A DNA stretch of 64,000 bases from Nocardia sp. NBC_00403 (GCF_036046055.1 NZ_CP107939.1:1550001-1614000); one strand, 5' to 3'; shown: positions 26,161 through 35,805, numbered from the stretch's first letter. Numbers and translations: made by a program. Notes: generated by a model not told the origin, from the sequence alone.

Positions 26161-27402
26161 TTACCCGACGGCCTGGGTCGAGTAGTCGGGCAGGTCGTAG
26201 GTGTCGGTCCCGCTGAGCATCTTCATCATCAGCGGCTTCATGATCTTGGCGGTCATCAGCTTGCTGACCATATGACCCGCGCGAATCCCGAAGCGGGTCT
26301 TCGGGGTCATCGCCTTCAGGCCGCCCGGCGGCAGCTCCTGCGCCTTGGCGACGAACGGCCGCAGCACCTCTTCGTAGCGGGTGAGCGCCTGCTGCGGATC
26401 ACCGGCGTGCGCGACGATTTCGCCGGCCAGCACGTACGCGCCGACCAGGGCCATCGCGGTGCCCTGACCGGTGAGTGGCGAGCCACAGTAGCCCGCGTCG
26501 CCGAGCAGTACGACGCGGCCCTTCGAGTAGGTCGGCATGTCGATGCGCGCCAGCTCGTCGAAGTAGAAGTCGCCCGCCTCGGCCATGGCATCGCTCACCG
26601 TGTTCGCAATGGTGCCGCCGCCTGCCAGCCGCTCGCGGATCAGCTGCTGCTGTGCGGGGATATCGCGGCGCAGTGCCGGATCGGCGTCGGTGCGCATCGT
26701 GATGATCGCCTTGCAGGTGGTCGGGTCGTAATCGGGACGGAGACCGACATTGGTCGCGCCGACCAGTGAGTTCATCGTGAACCAATTGTCTTCGGTGCCT
26801 GCGGGGGTCGGCAGCGTGAAGAAGGACATGTACCCGCCGAGGTAGGTCGAGAACTCCGCTTCCGGGCCGAACACCAGGCGCCGGGTGGCGGAGTGCAGTC
26901 CGTCCGCGCCGATCACGATGTCGAAGCGTTCGGTGCTGCCGGAGGTGAAGGTGACATCGACGCCGGTGTCGTCCTGGCTGATGTCGGTGATCCATGTGCC
27001 GTAGCGGTAGTCGACGCCGCCCGCTTCGGCGAGCGCGTCGAGCAGTACTTGATTGAGGTCACCGCGGGTGAGTTCGATTTCGGCCACGGCGCCCTTGCCG
27101 TCGAACATCTCGGCGGGCATGCGCAGCAGCTCCTTGCCTTCGCTGTCCACCATGACGATGCCGCGCTCGTCGAGCTGGACCTTCCGGATGCCGGGCATCA
27201 GGCCCATCCGCTCCGCGACCTCGCTGCTCGGCCCGCGCAGGTCGACGGCCTGACCGCCGGGGCGGGGCGCGTCGGCGCGCTCGACCACGGTGGCCCGGAT
27301 GCCGGCTCGGAGCAGCTGCAGAGCAACGGCATTGCCGCCGATACCGCCGCCGGAAACGAGGACGCGAGGCTGGTCGGTGGGGGTGGCGGAGTTGGCATTC
27401 AT
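26161..27402 (-). CDS. FAD-dependent aromatic-type monooxygenase
   Basis: A 413-residue class A flavoprotein monooxygenase. The FAD dinucleotide motif is SGGGIGGNAVALQLLRAG near residue 17, followed by VVERADAPRPGGQAVDLRG; the second FAD motif is IGADGLHSATRRLVF and the third GRVVLLGDAGYCGSPLTGQG. It would hydroxylate an aromatic or polyketide-like compound with NAD(P)H and oxygen; relatives also inactivate antibiotics, so a detoxifying role is possible but not shown. A TetR gene diverges from its promoter, with a strong palindrome between. Confidence 0.92.
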   Translation of the reverse strand: MNANSATPTDQPRVLVSGGGIGGNAVALQLLRAGIRATVVERADAPRPGGQAVDLRGPSSEVAERMGLMPGIRKVQLDERGIVMVDSEGKELLRMPAEMFDGKGAVAEIELTRGDLNQVLLDALAEAGGVDYRYGTWITDISQDDTGVDVTFTSGSTERFDIVIGADGLHSATRRLVFGPEAEFSTYLGGYMSFFTLPTPAGTEDNWFTMNSLVGATNVGLRPDYDPTTCKAIITMRTDADPALRRDIPAQQQLIRERLAGGGTIANTVSDAMAEAGDFYFDELARIDMPTYSKGRVVLLGDAGYCGSPLTGQGTAMALVGAYVLAGEIVAHAGDPQQALTRYEEVLRPFVAKAQELPPGGLKAMTPKTRFGIRAGHMVSKLMTAKIMKPLMMKMLSGTDTYDLPDYSTQAVG

Positions 27403-27427
27403 GTTCTGATCCCTTGCTTTGACTCGA

Positions 27428-27485
27428 ATGTCTTAGACATATGTTTAACAGAGTCTTGCACATTTGTCTAGTACAAATGTGCAAG
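27428..27485. promoter_or_regulatory. Large palindromic operator between FAD monooxygenase and TetR genes
   Basis: CTTGCACATTTGT (27455-27467) and ACAAATGTGCAAG (27473-27485) are perfect 13-bp arms around CTAGT. A second dyad, ATGTC-TTA-GACAT, lies at 27428-27440. Both sit in the 102-bp gap between the divergent genes; the large one ends 19 bp before the TetR start and lies just upstream of the monooxygenase start. This is a very probable TetR operator, repressing both genes. Confidence 0.85.
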
Positions 27486-27504
27486 ACGGACGTACAGTGA
27501 AGGC

Positions 27505-28125
27505 ATGGGAAACAGAGAAGAGCTGCTCACGGCGGCGCGCACCTGCCTCTACCAGCGCGGATTCGCGGCGACCACGGCTCGCGACATCGCGGATTCCGCC
27601 GGGGTGAGCCTGGCGGCGATCGGGTACCACTTCGGATCGAAGGACCAATTGATCAGCGAGGCGATCACCGAGGCGATCGGCGACGGCATCGACGATGAAC
27701 TGGAAAACCTGATCCGGACGGTGGGCGCGGGACGTTCGCTCGCCGAGTCGTTTGCCGCGACTTGGGCAGGCATCGGCGCGATCTTCCTTCGCAACAAGGA
27801 AGGCATTGTCGCGTCTGCGGAGAACATCATCCGGGTCCATCGATCGTCGGATGGGCAACGCTACATGGAAAGGGCTGGTGCGCAAGCCGTCAGTGAAATC
27901 GCGGCAATCCTCGGCAAGGTGTACCCGGAGCTGTCACAGATACAGGCCGATGCGGTCGGCCGGTTGTATTACACGCTGCTGAACGGTCTTTCGATCCAGT
28001 GGATCAGCAATCCGGACGGCACGCTGCCGACCGGTGACGACTTCGCTGTCGCCCTTGCCGCACTGGTCCCGCAACCGGCAGCGCCCGGGGGTGTCCCGGG
28101 CGCTGCCGGTGCGGAGCCGGCCTAG
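27505..28125 (+). CDS. TetR family transcriptional regulator of the FAD monooxygenase
   Basis: A 206-residue TetR regulator; DNA-binding part ELLTAARTCLYQRGFAATTARDI with VSLAAIGYHFGSKDQLI, then a helical ligand domain with a Trp-containing core (FAATWAGIGAIFL). The tail is Pro/Gly/Ala-rich. Divergent from the monooxygenase, with the 13-bp-arm palindrome between them. The stop overlaps the convergent allophanate hydrolase gene by 4 bp. Confidence 0.93.
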   Translation: MGNREELLTAARTCLYQRGFAATTARDIADSAGVSLAAIGYHFGSKDQLISEAITEAIGDGIDDELENLIRTVGAGRSLAESFAATWAGIGAIFLRNKEGIVASAENIIRVHRSSDGQRYMERAGAQAVSEIAAILGKVYPELSQIQADAVGRLYYTLLNGLSIQWISNPDGTLPTGDDFAVALAALVPQPAAPGGVPGAAGAEPA

Positions 28126-29861
28126 TTCTGGCGCTGGAGATAAGCCTGCCAGCCGCCGAACGAGGTGATATCCGTCGCCGCCTCGGCGGCGTCATACGTG
28201 CAGGCGAAACCGATAACCGAACGCCCATCGGACAATTCGATGCTGGTCAGCGCCATCGGCGCGGGCAGCGCGGCAAGGAAGCGGCCGAGGCCGGCCTCCG
28301 AGACCCGGAACAGCTCGCCCAGGATCGGCGCACCGAGACCGTCGCCGTGCCGGACAAGTCCGGGCTTGGGCGGCGTGGTGTCCAGCGCGGTGAGCCGGTA
28401 GGCGGCGGTCGTCGTGATCTCGCCTGCGAACCTGGCCCCGATCTCCGCCAACTGCCAGTGCAGCGGTTGGTCACGCAGGTGCGCACCGAACACCGCGAGT
28501 TCGGTACCCCGATCGACCAGCGCGGGGGGCGGGTCGGCGCCGACGATGCGGGCGGCGATATCGACCGCGACCTGGTCGGCGAAGGCAGGGACGACGACCA
28601 TCACCCCGAATGGCAAGCCCGCCGCGGTGGGCAGCCCGGGGGCGGCCACCGCCGCCATGTCCAGCAGGTTGCAGAAGTTGGTGTAGGTGCCCATCCGCCG
28701 ATTGATACCCACTGGGTCCGCCTGGACCGCGGCGATACTCGGGTGCTCGGTGGTCGTCGGCAACAGCAGCCCGTGGAAGTCGGCGAGCAGCGCGGTCGCC
28801 GTGACTCGCACCCGCGCAAGGGTGTCGAGATCGTCCGCGAATCCGGGACCGGTCGTCGCGCGTGCGGCGTCGATGATGGCCGTCACCGTCGGATCCGCGC
28901 CCGCAGGCGCGGTGTCGAGGAACTTGCCGACCGCCGCATAGCGTTCGGCGACGATCGCGCCGTCGTAGAGCAGTCGGGCCGCGTCGAGCAGCGCCGAGAT
29001 ATCGACTTCTTGCGTGGCGATTCCGGAATCGGTGACAGCGACGACGGTTCGGACGAAAGCCTCGCGGTAGGGCTCGCTCAGGGCCGCGAGATCCTCGGCG
29101 CGTGGAACGGCAAGGCGCAGTTGGTCCGGCGCGGCGAGACGGACGTCCGCGGGCCAGCTCCGGCTGCGTGGATCACGGATCTCCGGGCCGGCCATCAAGG
29201 CCGCGGCGGCGACGGCCCGATCGAGGTCGGTGGCGAAGACCGTGACGGCGTCGTAGTCGGCGCACGCCGGGATGACGCCGTGGGTCGGGATGATGCCGAG
29301 CGTCGCCTTGATGCCGACGATGCCGTGCAGTGCCGCGGGCACCCGGCCGGACCCCGCGGTGTCGGTGCCTATGCCGATATCCGCGATTCCCAGCGCGACC
29401 GCGACCGCCGATCCCGAACTCGAACCGCCGGAGATCAGCTCCGGATGATGCGCATTGCGTACCGCGCCGTACGGGCTGCGGGTGCCGACGAGGCCAGTGG
29501 CGAACTGGTCCAGGTTGGTCTTGCCGAGCACGATCGCGCCCGCCGCGACCAACCGCTGCACGGCCGCCGCGGTGACCGTCGCGGGGTAGGCGAATTCGGG
29601 GCAGGCCGCGGTGGTCGGCAGCCCGGCCACATCGATGTTGTCCTTGACCGCCACCAAGATCCCGGCCAGCGGCAGCGCCGCACCCTCGGCGAGCCGCTGT
29701 TCGACGGCGGCCGCGTCGGCGGCGACGTCGCCTTCCTCGCGCAGCGTGATCCATACCTCTTGTCGATCCACCTCGGCGATGCGCCGATAGGCGGCGGCGA
29801 CTCGCTCGGTGGGCGAACGCTGCGGCTGCGCTGCGATGTTGCCTAGGACGCCTGCGGTCAT
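28122..29861 (-). CDS. atzF: Allophanate hydrolase
   Basis: A 579-residue amidase-signature enzyme that splits allophanate into two ammonia and two CO2. The Ser-cisSer-Lys machinery is K73 (VAVKDNID), the GGSSSGSA stretch (residues 145-152) and the nucleophile S171 in TDTAGSGRVPA. After the ~430-residue amidase domain comes the C-terminal domain typical of AtzF/DUR1 forms (LAVFGAHLRDQPLHWQL to FGGWQAYL). It begins directly after the urea carboxylase stop (TGA-ATG with no spacer), so the two enzymes are co-translated parts of one pathway. Confidence 0.95.
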   Translation of the reverse strand: MTAGVLGNIAAQPQRSPTERVAAAYRRIAEVDRQEVWITLREEGDVAADAAAVEQRLAEGAALPLAGILVAVKDNIDVAGLPTTAACPEFAYPATVTAAAVQRLVAAGAIVLGKTNLDQFATGLVGTRSPYGAVRNAHHPELISGGSSSGSAVAVALGIADIGIGTDTAGSGRVPAALHGIVGIKATLGIIPTHGVIPACADYDAVTVFATDLDRAVAAAALMAGPEIRDPRSRSWPADVRLAAPDQLRLAVPRAEDLAALSEPYREAFVRTVVAVTDSGIATQEVDISALLDAARLLYDGAIVAERYAAVGKFLDTAPAGADPTVTAIIDAARATTGPGFADDLDTLARVRVTATALLADFHGLLLPTTTEHPSIAAVQADPVGINRRMGTYTNFCNLLDMAAVAAPGLPTAAGLPFGVMVVVPAFADQVAVDIAARIVGADPPPALVDRGTELAVFGAHLRDQPLHWQLAEIGARFAGEITTTAAYRLTALDTTPPKPGLVRHGDGLGAPILGELFRVSEAGLGRFLAALPAPMALTSIELSDGRSVIGFACTYDAAEAATDITSFGGWQAYLQRQN

Positions 29862-32800
29862 TCAGTCGACTCCGATCACGGCTAGAGGGGTGCCCGGTTC
29901 CACTTTGGCGCCGGGGGTCGCCAATACCTTCAGCACCGTGCCCGGGCCCGGGCTGTGCACCGGTAGTTCCAGTTTCATGGCTTCGAGGATCGCGACCGGC
30001 GCGCCCGCGGCCAGCCGCTGACCGACCTCGATCTCGACCCGCCAGACATTGCCGATCATCGGTGCGGTCACCACCGTCGCGTTCGGCGGCAGTCCGGCCA
30101 GCGGGTCGACGGCGGGTTCGATCGGGGTTTCGACCGTCGAGCCGCGTTCGAACTCGCCGGCAGCCCGCCAGGCGTTCTTCTCCGCTGCGAAGGCGATGGC
30201 CTGCCTGGTCTCGAACTCGGCGATGGCGTCGGCATTGTCGGCGAGCATGCGCAGATGATCGGTGAGGGCGAAGGTGCCCTCGCTCACCTCGGCGTCGAAT
30301 CGGCCCGCCTGCGCGGCGGCGCGATATTCGAGCAGCTGCTCCGCGTTCACCTCTTCCCACACGATGCGGTCGAAGAACCGGAACAACCAGGGCGTGCCCG
30401 CCTCGAACGGCGCGGACTGGCGGTAGCTCGACCAGATCGGCACGGTCCGGCCGATCAACTGGTAGCCACCGGGGGAGGCCATGCCGTACACGCACAGGTA
30501 CTTGCCGCCGATGCCGACCGCATCCGAGGGGGTCCAGGTGCGCGCCGGATTGTATTTGGTGGTGACGAGGCGGTGCCGCGGGTCGAGCGGAACGGCAAGC
30601 GGCGCACCGAGATACACATCACCGAGACCGAGCACGAGATATTCCGCGTCGAAGACCGCCGAGCGGACGTCCTCGACGCTGTCGAGTCCGTTGATGCGGC
30701 GAATGAATTCGGTATTCGAGGGCAGCCAGGGCGCGGTGTCGCGAACACCGCTGCGGTAGCGGTCGATCGCCGCGGCGATGGACGGGTCGTCGAACGACAG
30801 CGGGAGCCGGATCGTGCGGCTCGGCACGACGAGTTCGTGGGTGGCGGGCAGTTCACGCTCGAGGTCGATCAGCGTGCCGAGCAGCCGATGCTGCGGCAGC
30901 ACATCGGGATCGAAGTGCATGTGCAGCGAACGGACGCCCGGCGTGACATCGATGATGCCGGGTAGTCCGGAGCCCGCCAGCGCCTCGGCGAGGGCGTGTA
31001 CCCGCATGCGCAGACCGAGATCGAGGACCATGTCGCCGTATTCGACCAGGATGTTGTCATCGCCGCCGCGGAGATAGGCAACTCGCGGTCGATCGGCGTC
31101 CGCGTCGAGCGCACCGAGTATCCCGCGATCATGCAGTCCGGCACGAGGATTCGCGATGGTGTCGCGCGCGCGTGCGATGTTGGAGCCGGATTCCGACGGC
31201 CGAAGCGCAGCGGCCGCCGCGTCGCCGACGGGCACGAATCGAATGGTGTCGCCCGGGCGCAACTGGCCCAGCTTCCAGCGATGCGCAGAGACCACCGTCA
31301 GCGGGCAGGCGAATCCACCGAGGCTCGGGCCGTCCGGGCCGAGCAGGATCGGAGTGTCGCCCGAGACATTCAGTGTGCCGACGCTGTACGGGTTGTCGTG
31401 CAGATTGGACGGATGCAGCCCGGCGTCGCCGCCATCGGTGCGCGACCAGGCCGGCTTGGGTCCTTCGAGCCGGATGCCCGTGCGATTCGCGTGGCTGCCG
31501 ACCTTCCACGGATGCGCGTAGAACTGGGCCATGTCCGTGTCGGTGAAATAGGCGGGGGAGGTCTGTGGGCCCTCGCCGACGGCCAGGTGCCAGACGTGCG
31601 TGAACTCCGGTCGTTCCTCGATCGGGACCTCGCGCGGTTCGGCGAGGTCGGTCCGCGGCGGCAGCACACCGAGAACATCGCCTGCGACAACGGCTTTCCC
31701 GGTGACGCCGCCGAAGCCGCCGAGGGTGAAGGTGGCCGCACTGCCGTGATAGAGCGGCGCATCGATGCCGCCACGCACCGCGAGGTAGGTGCGCAGTCCG
31801 GTTTCGGTCGGTGCGCCGACATCCAGAATCGAGCCCGCCGCAACGGAAATCGGCCGCCACATGTCCGCAGGCCGTCCGTCGACGGTGATCTCGACCTGGG
31901 CGCCGGTGACACACACGACGCTGGGTTCGCAGAAGCGCAGTTGTGGGCCCTGCAGGGTGCATTCCAGCGCGGGCGCGCCCACCGGATTCCCGACGGCGGC
32001 GTTGGCCTGGGTGAACGACAGGTCGTCCATCGGGCCGGAGGGGGGAATTCCCACCTGCCACAGGCCGATTCGGCCCGGGTAGTCCTGGATGGTCGTCATG
32101 GTCCCGGCGCGCAGGACATCGATGCGACGGCCATGTGGGCGGATGTCGGCCAGCGTTGTCGTGACGTGCTGCGCGCTCAGCACTCTGGCATCGGCGCCGG
32201 CCGCGCGCAGCTGCGGGAGATTGGTCTGCACCCCGTAGATGCGGGTTGCGGCCAGCGCGTCGGCCAATTCCGCGAAGGCCGCCGCACGGGTGAGCCCGGC
32301 CGCGATCACCTTCGCAAGCAGCGGGTCGTAGTAAGGGCTGACCTCGGTACCGGTGTCTATCCACGTGTCGATCCGGGTGCTGGTGCTTGGTTTGCGTCTC
32401 GATCGGGTGGCTTCGTCGACGGTTTTCGACTTCGGATCGTTGTCCGTGCCGCCCACCCAGGTCTGCGCCGGGAACGTGGCGGCGGTGATCAGCCCGGCGC
32501 TCGGCCGGTAGTCGTGTCCGGGGTCCTCGGCGTAGACCCGTGCTTCCACGGCCCAACCCTCGATGACGGGGCCGCTCTCGGGCAGCTCGTCCACCATCGA
32601 GGTGTCACCACCGGCTAAGCGCAGCATCCACTCCACCAGGTCGATGCCGGTGACCGCCTCGGTGACCGGATGCTCCACCTGCAGACGTGTATTCATCTCC
32701 AGGAACGACGCCGCGCCACGGTCGGTGTCGTAGACGAACTCGACGGTGCCCGCCGAGCGATACCCCACCGACCGCGCCAGCTCACGCGAGGCCGCAAGCA

Positions 32801-33569
32801 ATTGCTCCGACAGTTCCGCACCGAGACCGGGAGCGGGAGCTTCTTCGATCACCTTCTGATTGCGCCGCTGCAGCGAGCAGTCGCGGGTGCCGAGGCTGAC
32901 GACCCGACCGTAGCCATCGCCGAACAACTGCACCTCGACATGCCTGGCCCGCGCGACGAAGCGTTCGAGGAACACTCCGGTCGAGGAGAAGTTCGTCGCG
33001 GCAAGTCGCTGCACCCGCTGAAACGCCGCGCGCACCTCGTCGGGGGTGCTGCAGGCCTGCATGCCGATGCCGCCGCCACCACCGACCGCCTTGAGCATGA
33101 CCGGGTAGCCGATCCGCTCGGCCTCGGCAACGGCGTGATCGGCCGAATCGAGCAGGCCGCTGCCCGGGATGAGCGGCACTCCCACCGACCGGGCGGCCTC
33201 GCGTGCGGTGTGCTTGTCACCGAAGATGCGCAGTTGCTCGGGTGTCGGACCGATGAACGCAATGCCCGCGGCCGCTACGTCACCGGCGAAATCGGCGTTT
33301 TCCGAAAGGAATCCGTAGCCCGGGTGCACCGCGCCTGCGCCTGCCGACAGGGCGGCCTCGATCACCCGATCGGCGCGCAGATACGACTCGGCGGCGGCGC
33401 TCGGTCCCAGATGTATTGCCACGTCAGCGATTTCGACGTGGGGAGCGCCCACGTCGGCATCCGAGTAGACCGCGACCGTCTTCAGCCCGAGCGCGCGTGC
33501 CGTCCGCATCACCCGGCACGCGATCTCGCCGCGATTGGCGACGAGCACTGTATCGAAGTCCAGTGTCAC
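29862..33569 (-). CDS. uca: Urea carboxylase (biotin-dependent)
   Basis: A 1235-residue single-chain enzyme that makes allophanate from urea, bicarbonate and ATP. Domains in order: biotin carboxylase (about 1-460; LVANRGEIA, the ATP loop MLKAVGGGGGIGM at 158-170, EMNTRLQVEHPVTE), the AHS2/AHS1-type carboxyltransferase (about 490-1130; for example TIQDYPGRIGLWQVGIPPSGPMD), and a biotinyl domain with biotinyl-Lys K1199 in LEAMKLELP. Residues ~373-398, between the carboxylase core and RIDTWIDTGTEV, form a hydrophilic insert (Lys/Arg/Ser/Thr-rich) that I do not expect in the family. Followed by atzF; the GntR gene upstream is a likely regulator. Confidence 0.96.
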   Translation of the reverse strand: MTLDFDTVLVANRGEIACRVMRTARALGLKTVAVYSDADVGAPHVEIADVAIHLGPSAAAESYLRADRVIEAALSAGAGAVHPGYGFLSENADFAGDVAAAGIAFIGPTPEQLRIFGDKHTAREAARSVGVPLIPGSGLLDSADHAVAEAERIGYPVMLKAVGGGGGIGMQACSTPDEVRAAFQRVQRLAATNFSSTGVFLERFVARARHVEVQLFGDGYGRVVSLGTRDCSLQRRNQKVIEEAPAPGLGAELSEQLLAASRELARSVGYRSAGTVEFVYDTDRGAASFLEMNTRLQVEHPVTEAVTGIDLVEWMLRLAGGDTSMVDELPESGPVIEGWAVEARVYAEDPGHDYRPSAGLITAATFPAQTWVGGTDNDPKSKTVDEATRSRRKPSTSTRIDTWIDTGTEVSPYYDPLLAKVIAAGLTRAAAFAELADALAATRIYGVQTNLPQLRAAGADARVLSAQHVTTTLADIRPHGRRIDVLRAGTMTTIQDYPGRIGLWQVGIPPSGPMDDLSFTQANAAVGNPVGAPALECTLQGPQLRFCEPSVVCVTGAQVEITVDGRPADMWRPISVAAGSILDVGAPTETGLRTYLAVRGGIDAPLYHGSAATFTLGGFGGVTGKAVVAGDVLGVLPPRTDLAEPREVPIEERPEFTHVWHLAVGEGPQTSPAYFTDTDMAQFYAHPWKVGSHANRTGIRLEGPKPAWSRTDGGDAGLHPSNLHDNPYSVGTLNVSGDTPILLGPDGPSLGGFACPLTVVSAHRWKLGQLRPGDTIRFVPVGDAAAAALRPSESGSNIARARDTIANPRAGLHDRGILGALDADADRPRVAYLRGGDDNILVEYGDMVLDLGLRMRVHALAEALAGSGLPGIIDVTPGVRSLHMHFDPDVLPQHRLLGTLIDLERELPATHELVVPSRTIRLPLSFDDPSIAAAIDRYRSGVRDTAPWLPSNTEFIRRINGLDSVEDVRSAVFDAEYLVLGLGDVYLGAPLAVPLDPRHRLVTTKYNPARTWTPSDAVGIGGKYLCVYGMASPGGYQLIGRTVPIWSSYRQSAPFEAGTPWLFRFFDRIVWEEVNAEQLLEYRAAAQAGRFDAEVSEGTFALTDHLRMLADNADAIAEFETRQAIAFAAEKNAWRAAGEFERGSTVETPIEPAVDPLAGLPPNATVVTAPMIGNVWRVEIEVGQRLAAGAPVAILEAMKLELPVHSPGPGTVLKVLATPGAKVEPGTPLAVIGVD

Positions 33570-33578
33570 CGTTACTCC

Positions 33579-34286
33579 CTATTCAGTTGCGAGGGACATC
33601 GCGGCGATGGCCCGTGTCACCCGATCGAGCACCACATCCAACGAGCCGCCGATGTGGGTGTGCAGCAGGCGATATGCCAGCGAAAGATCTGCTGCCAGAA
33701 CGGCATCCAAGATGCCGAGATGCTCGGATATAGTGGTCTCGATCCGGTTGTTGACCATGAAGTCGTACATCCGCACATGCCGGATTCGTGAGTTCACCGA
33801 CTTCAACGACCGGACCAGTTCGGCGTTGCCCGCCGCGGTCAGCAAGGTGACATGGAATTCCTCGTCACGGACCACGAAACCCGGCTCCTGCTCCGGCGGG
33901 TCGGCGCGCAACTCCAGCCAGCCGGCGCGCTCGGCCTCCAGTAACGCGTGGTCATGGCGGACCGCGGGATTGTCGATCGCTCGCTGAATTCCACCCAGCT
34001 CCAACGTGAGTCGCAACTCGTACAGGTCACGAATCAGCGGAATGCTCGGCCGGACCGGTGTGAAACCGTACTCTTCGCGCTGTAGTAACCCATCCGAGCA
34101 CAGCACCGTCAGCGCCTCGCGGATCGGTGTCCGCGAAATACCGAACCGCGCCGCGAGCTTGGGTTCGGTCAGCCGCTCGCCGAACCTGATGTCACCGTTC
34201 ATCAACTCGCCGCGCAGCGCCGTATAAACCACGTCCCGCAATGGCCGCCCGGCCGCATCGGCCAGTGTGGCCACCCTTGTCGACAT
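33579..34286 (-). CDS. GntR family regulator, FCD-type
   Basis: A 235-residue regulator: winged helix (LRDVVYTALRGELMNGDIRFGERLTEPKLAARFGISRTPIREAL in one stretch near 17-60) and an FCD ligand domain with the metal-site pattern D-x3-H (RDEEFHVTLL) and later His (ISEHLGIL, LLHTHI). It lies 9 bp upstream of urea carboxylase on the same strand, so it probably senses a nitrogen compound and controls the urea genes. The start at 34286 overlaps an ATGCAT palindrome; no ribosome site is seen, so the message may be leaderless. Confidence 0.9.
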   Translation of the reverse strand: MSTRVATLADAAGRPLRDVVYTALRGELMNGDIRFGERLTEPKLAARFGISRTPIREALTVLCSDGLLQREEYGFTPVRPSIPLIRDLYELRLTLELGGIQRAIDNPAVRHDHALLEAERAGWLELRADPPEQEPGFVVRDEEFHVTLLTAAGNAELVRSLKSVNSRIRHVRMYDFMVNNRIETTISEHLGILDAVLAADLSLAYRLLHTHIGGSLDVVLDRVTRAIAAMSLATE

Positions 34287-34676
34287 GCATGTATACGCTA
34301 TGGACCTCGCGTTTCGCCGAGATGTCCGCAAGTTAGCAAGGGGTAAGCGTCTCCTCACCGCCGTGCGGTCGCCGGACCCCGGGTGGCATGAGTATTCCGC
34401 GCCGACACATGCGTCGGCGGGCCCGCCATGGGATTTTCGAGCGAACGCCGGGTGGACAAATGTTCACAGTGTCGACCGTGTGACCGGGAGGACACGGCAA
34501 CACCTGGCAACACCAATGCGCTATCGCAGGACACATTGGCGCAGAAGGCTATTGGATAGCCCCGGCGCCGGGTCGACGCCGCGCCCTCGGCGGCACACCG
34601 ACCGACTCCAGTCGCCGGCCGGTGGCACAGCCCCCGGCGCCGGGCGCCACGAAAGAGAAGCCTCGTGGAGGTAACG
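34287..34676. other. 390-bp intergenic region between divergent genes
   Basis: Upstream regions of the GntR gene (left) and of a small membrane protein (right). GTATACATGC beside the GntR start may hold its operator. The middle is GC-rich with no frame that I can support; GGCGCCGGG near 34637 can pair weakly with nearby CCGGCGCC. Nothing else seen. Confidence 0.4.
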
Positions 34677-35009
34677 GTGGACGGGTTCGTGCTCTTCGGA
34701 CTGTTGGCTCTGGTGTCCGGGCTGTTGGCGGTCATCGCCGCGGCGGTGTGGTGGCCTGCCCCCTCCCGAGACCGCCTCGGTGTCCGCGATGGATACCCGC
34801 GGATCGAACGCGAGCGGCTGATCGGGGAGGGCTGGTCTGCTGGTCGGCTGCACGAAACGCCGGAAGTACCGTTCACCGTCATCGAAGCCGGCCGGGTACT
34901 CCAGCGCCATCGCCAATGCCATATCGACCGGTGCGCCAGAAAGTCCGCGGCGTTCCGGACTCTGCTTGCCGCCGGACTGCTCGAGGCCGATGCGTTCCGC
35001 AGGCTTTGA
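34677..35009 (+). CDS. Small membrane-anchored protein of unknown function
   Basis: A 110-residue protein with one N-terminal membrane segment (FVLFGLLALVSGLLAVIAAAVWW) and a charged cytosolic part rich in Arg, with two Cys in QCHIDRC. Not a family that I recognise. GGAGG stands 5 bases before the GTG start, which decides against the in-frame GTG at 34665. Confidence 0.65.
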   Translation: MDGFVLFGLLALVSGLLAVIAAAVWWPAPSRDRLGVRDGYPRIERERLIGEGWSAGRLHETPEVPFTVIEAGRVLQRHRQCHIDRCARKSAAFRTLLAAGLLEADAFRRL

Positions 35010-35049
35010 GTGTGCCTCATATGGCTCGACGCAACGCCTCCTGCGCCGG

Positions 35050-35612
35050 TCAGGCGCGCTTCGGCTCCAGGTGCAATGCGGTGATCCCGCACTCGAAGGG
35101 TGTGGCGGCGACCATGCTGAACTGCTTGTTGGCGCCCGGGTCGCCGAAAACGGGCAAGCCCGCGCCGATCGCGGTCGGGTTGACGAACAGGTGCAGCTCG
35201 TCGATCAGGCTCGCGGCAATCAGGTTCGAGACGAGGGTGCCGCCGCCGTAGACGATGATGTCGCCACCCGGCTGTGACTTCAGCTTGTTGATGATCTCGG
35301 CGAGGTCACCGCCCGCGACGACGGTGTTGTCCCACGGTGACTCGGCGAGGCTGTTGGAGATAACGACCTTCGGCGTGTTGTTCATCTGGTCGATGGCCAC
35401 CTGGGGCTCGCTCTCGGGGTTGGAAGCCCAGTGCGGGATGAACCCTTCAGCGAGCTTGCGACCGAGCACGATGGTGTCGACCTGCGCGGTGAGCGCACGA
35501 TGTAGGCGCCGAGGTCGTCGGTCCACGGGAACGTCATCCAGTCCATCTCGCCGTTCGGGCCGGACATGTAGCCGTCGACGGTCATCTGGACCTGGAGCTT
35601 CAGCTTGCGCAT
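35050..35612 (-). pseudogene. RibD C-terminal/DHFR-like reductase with a frameshift
   Basis: The N-terminal third (MRKLKLQVQMTVDGYMSGPNGEMDW to DDLGAYIV) is in one frame from 35612; the rest (RALTAQVDTIVLGRKLAEG through GGDIIVYGGGTLVSNLIA to LHLEPKRA) is in another. Joining them needs one extra base near 35495-35501. Both halves are otherwise clean, and AAGGAAAG precedes the ATG, so this is either a recent loss-of-function mutation or a sequencing error. It belongs to the same family as the tandem pair at 6.2-7.4 kb. Confidence 0.85.
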
Positions 35613-35751
35613 GGGTGCTTTCCTTCGGTTGAGCGGGTCCGTCCGGCCCGCTGTGTTCTGTGCCTTCAGCTTGGACGAACCGGTTTACGGATTGTTTACG
35701 GTTTTCCGCCGTCGGCATTGCACCACAGCAGCAGGGCACCCACACACGAGT

Positions 35752-35784
35752 AAGGCCCCCGACCGCCGAAGCGGTCAGGGGCCT
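35752..35784 (-). terminator. Terminator of tRNA-Pro
   Basis: On the minus strand, AGGCCCCTGACCGC and GCGGTCGGGGGCCT form a 14-bp stem (one G-T pair) with a TTCG tetraloop, 22 bp after the tRNA 3' end. The downstream base run is short. Confidence 0.85.
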
Positions 35785-35805
35785 GACTGTCGTCTCAACC
35801 AACGA

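Noticed and set aside
30996..32618. A 540-codon plus-strand frame
   Set aside because: Antisense to urea carboxylase, whose domains are complete; no domain in the antisense product.
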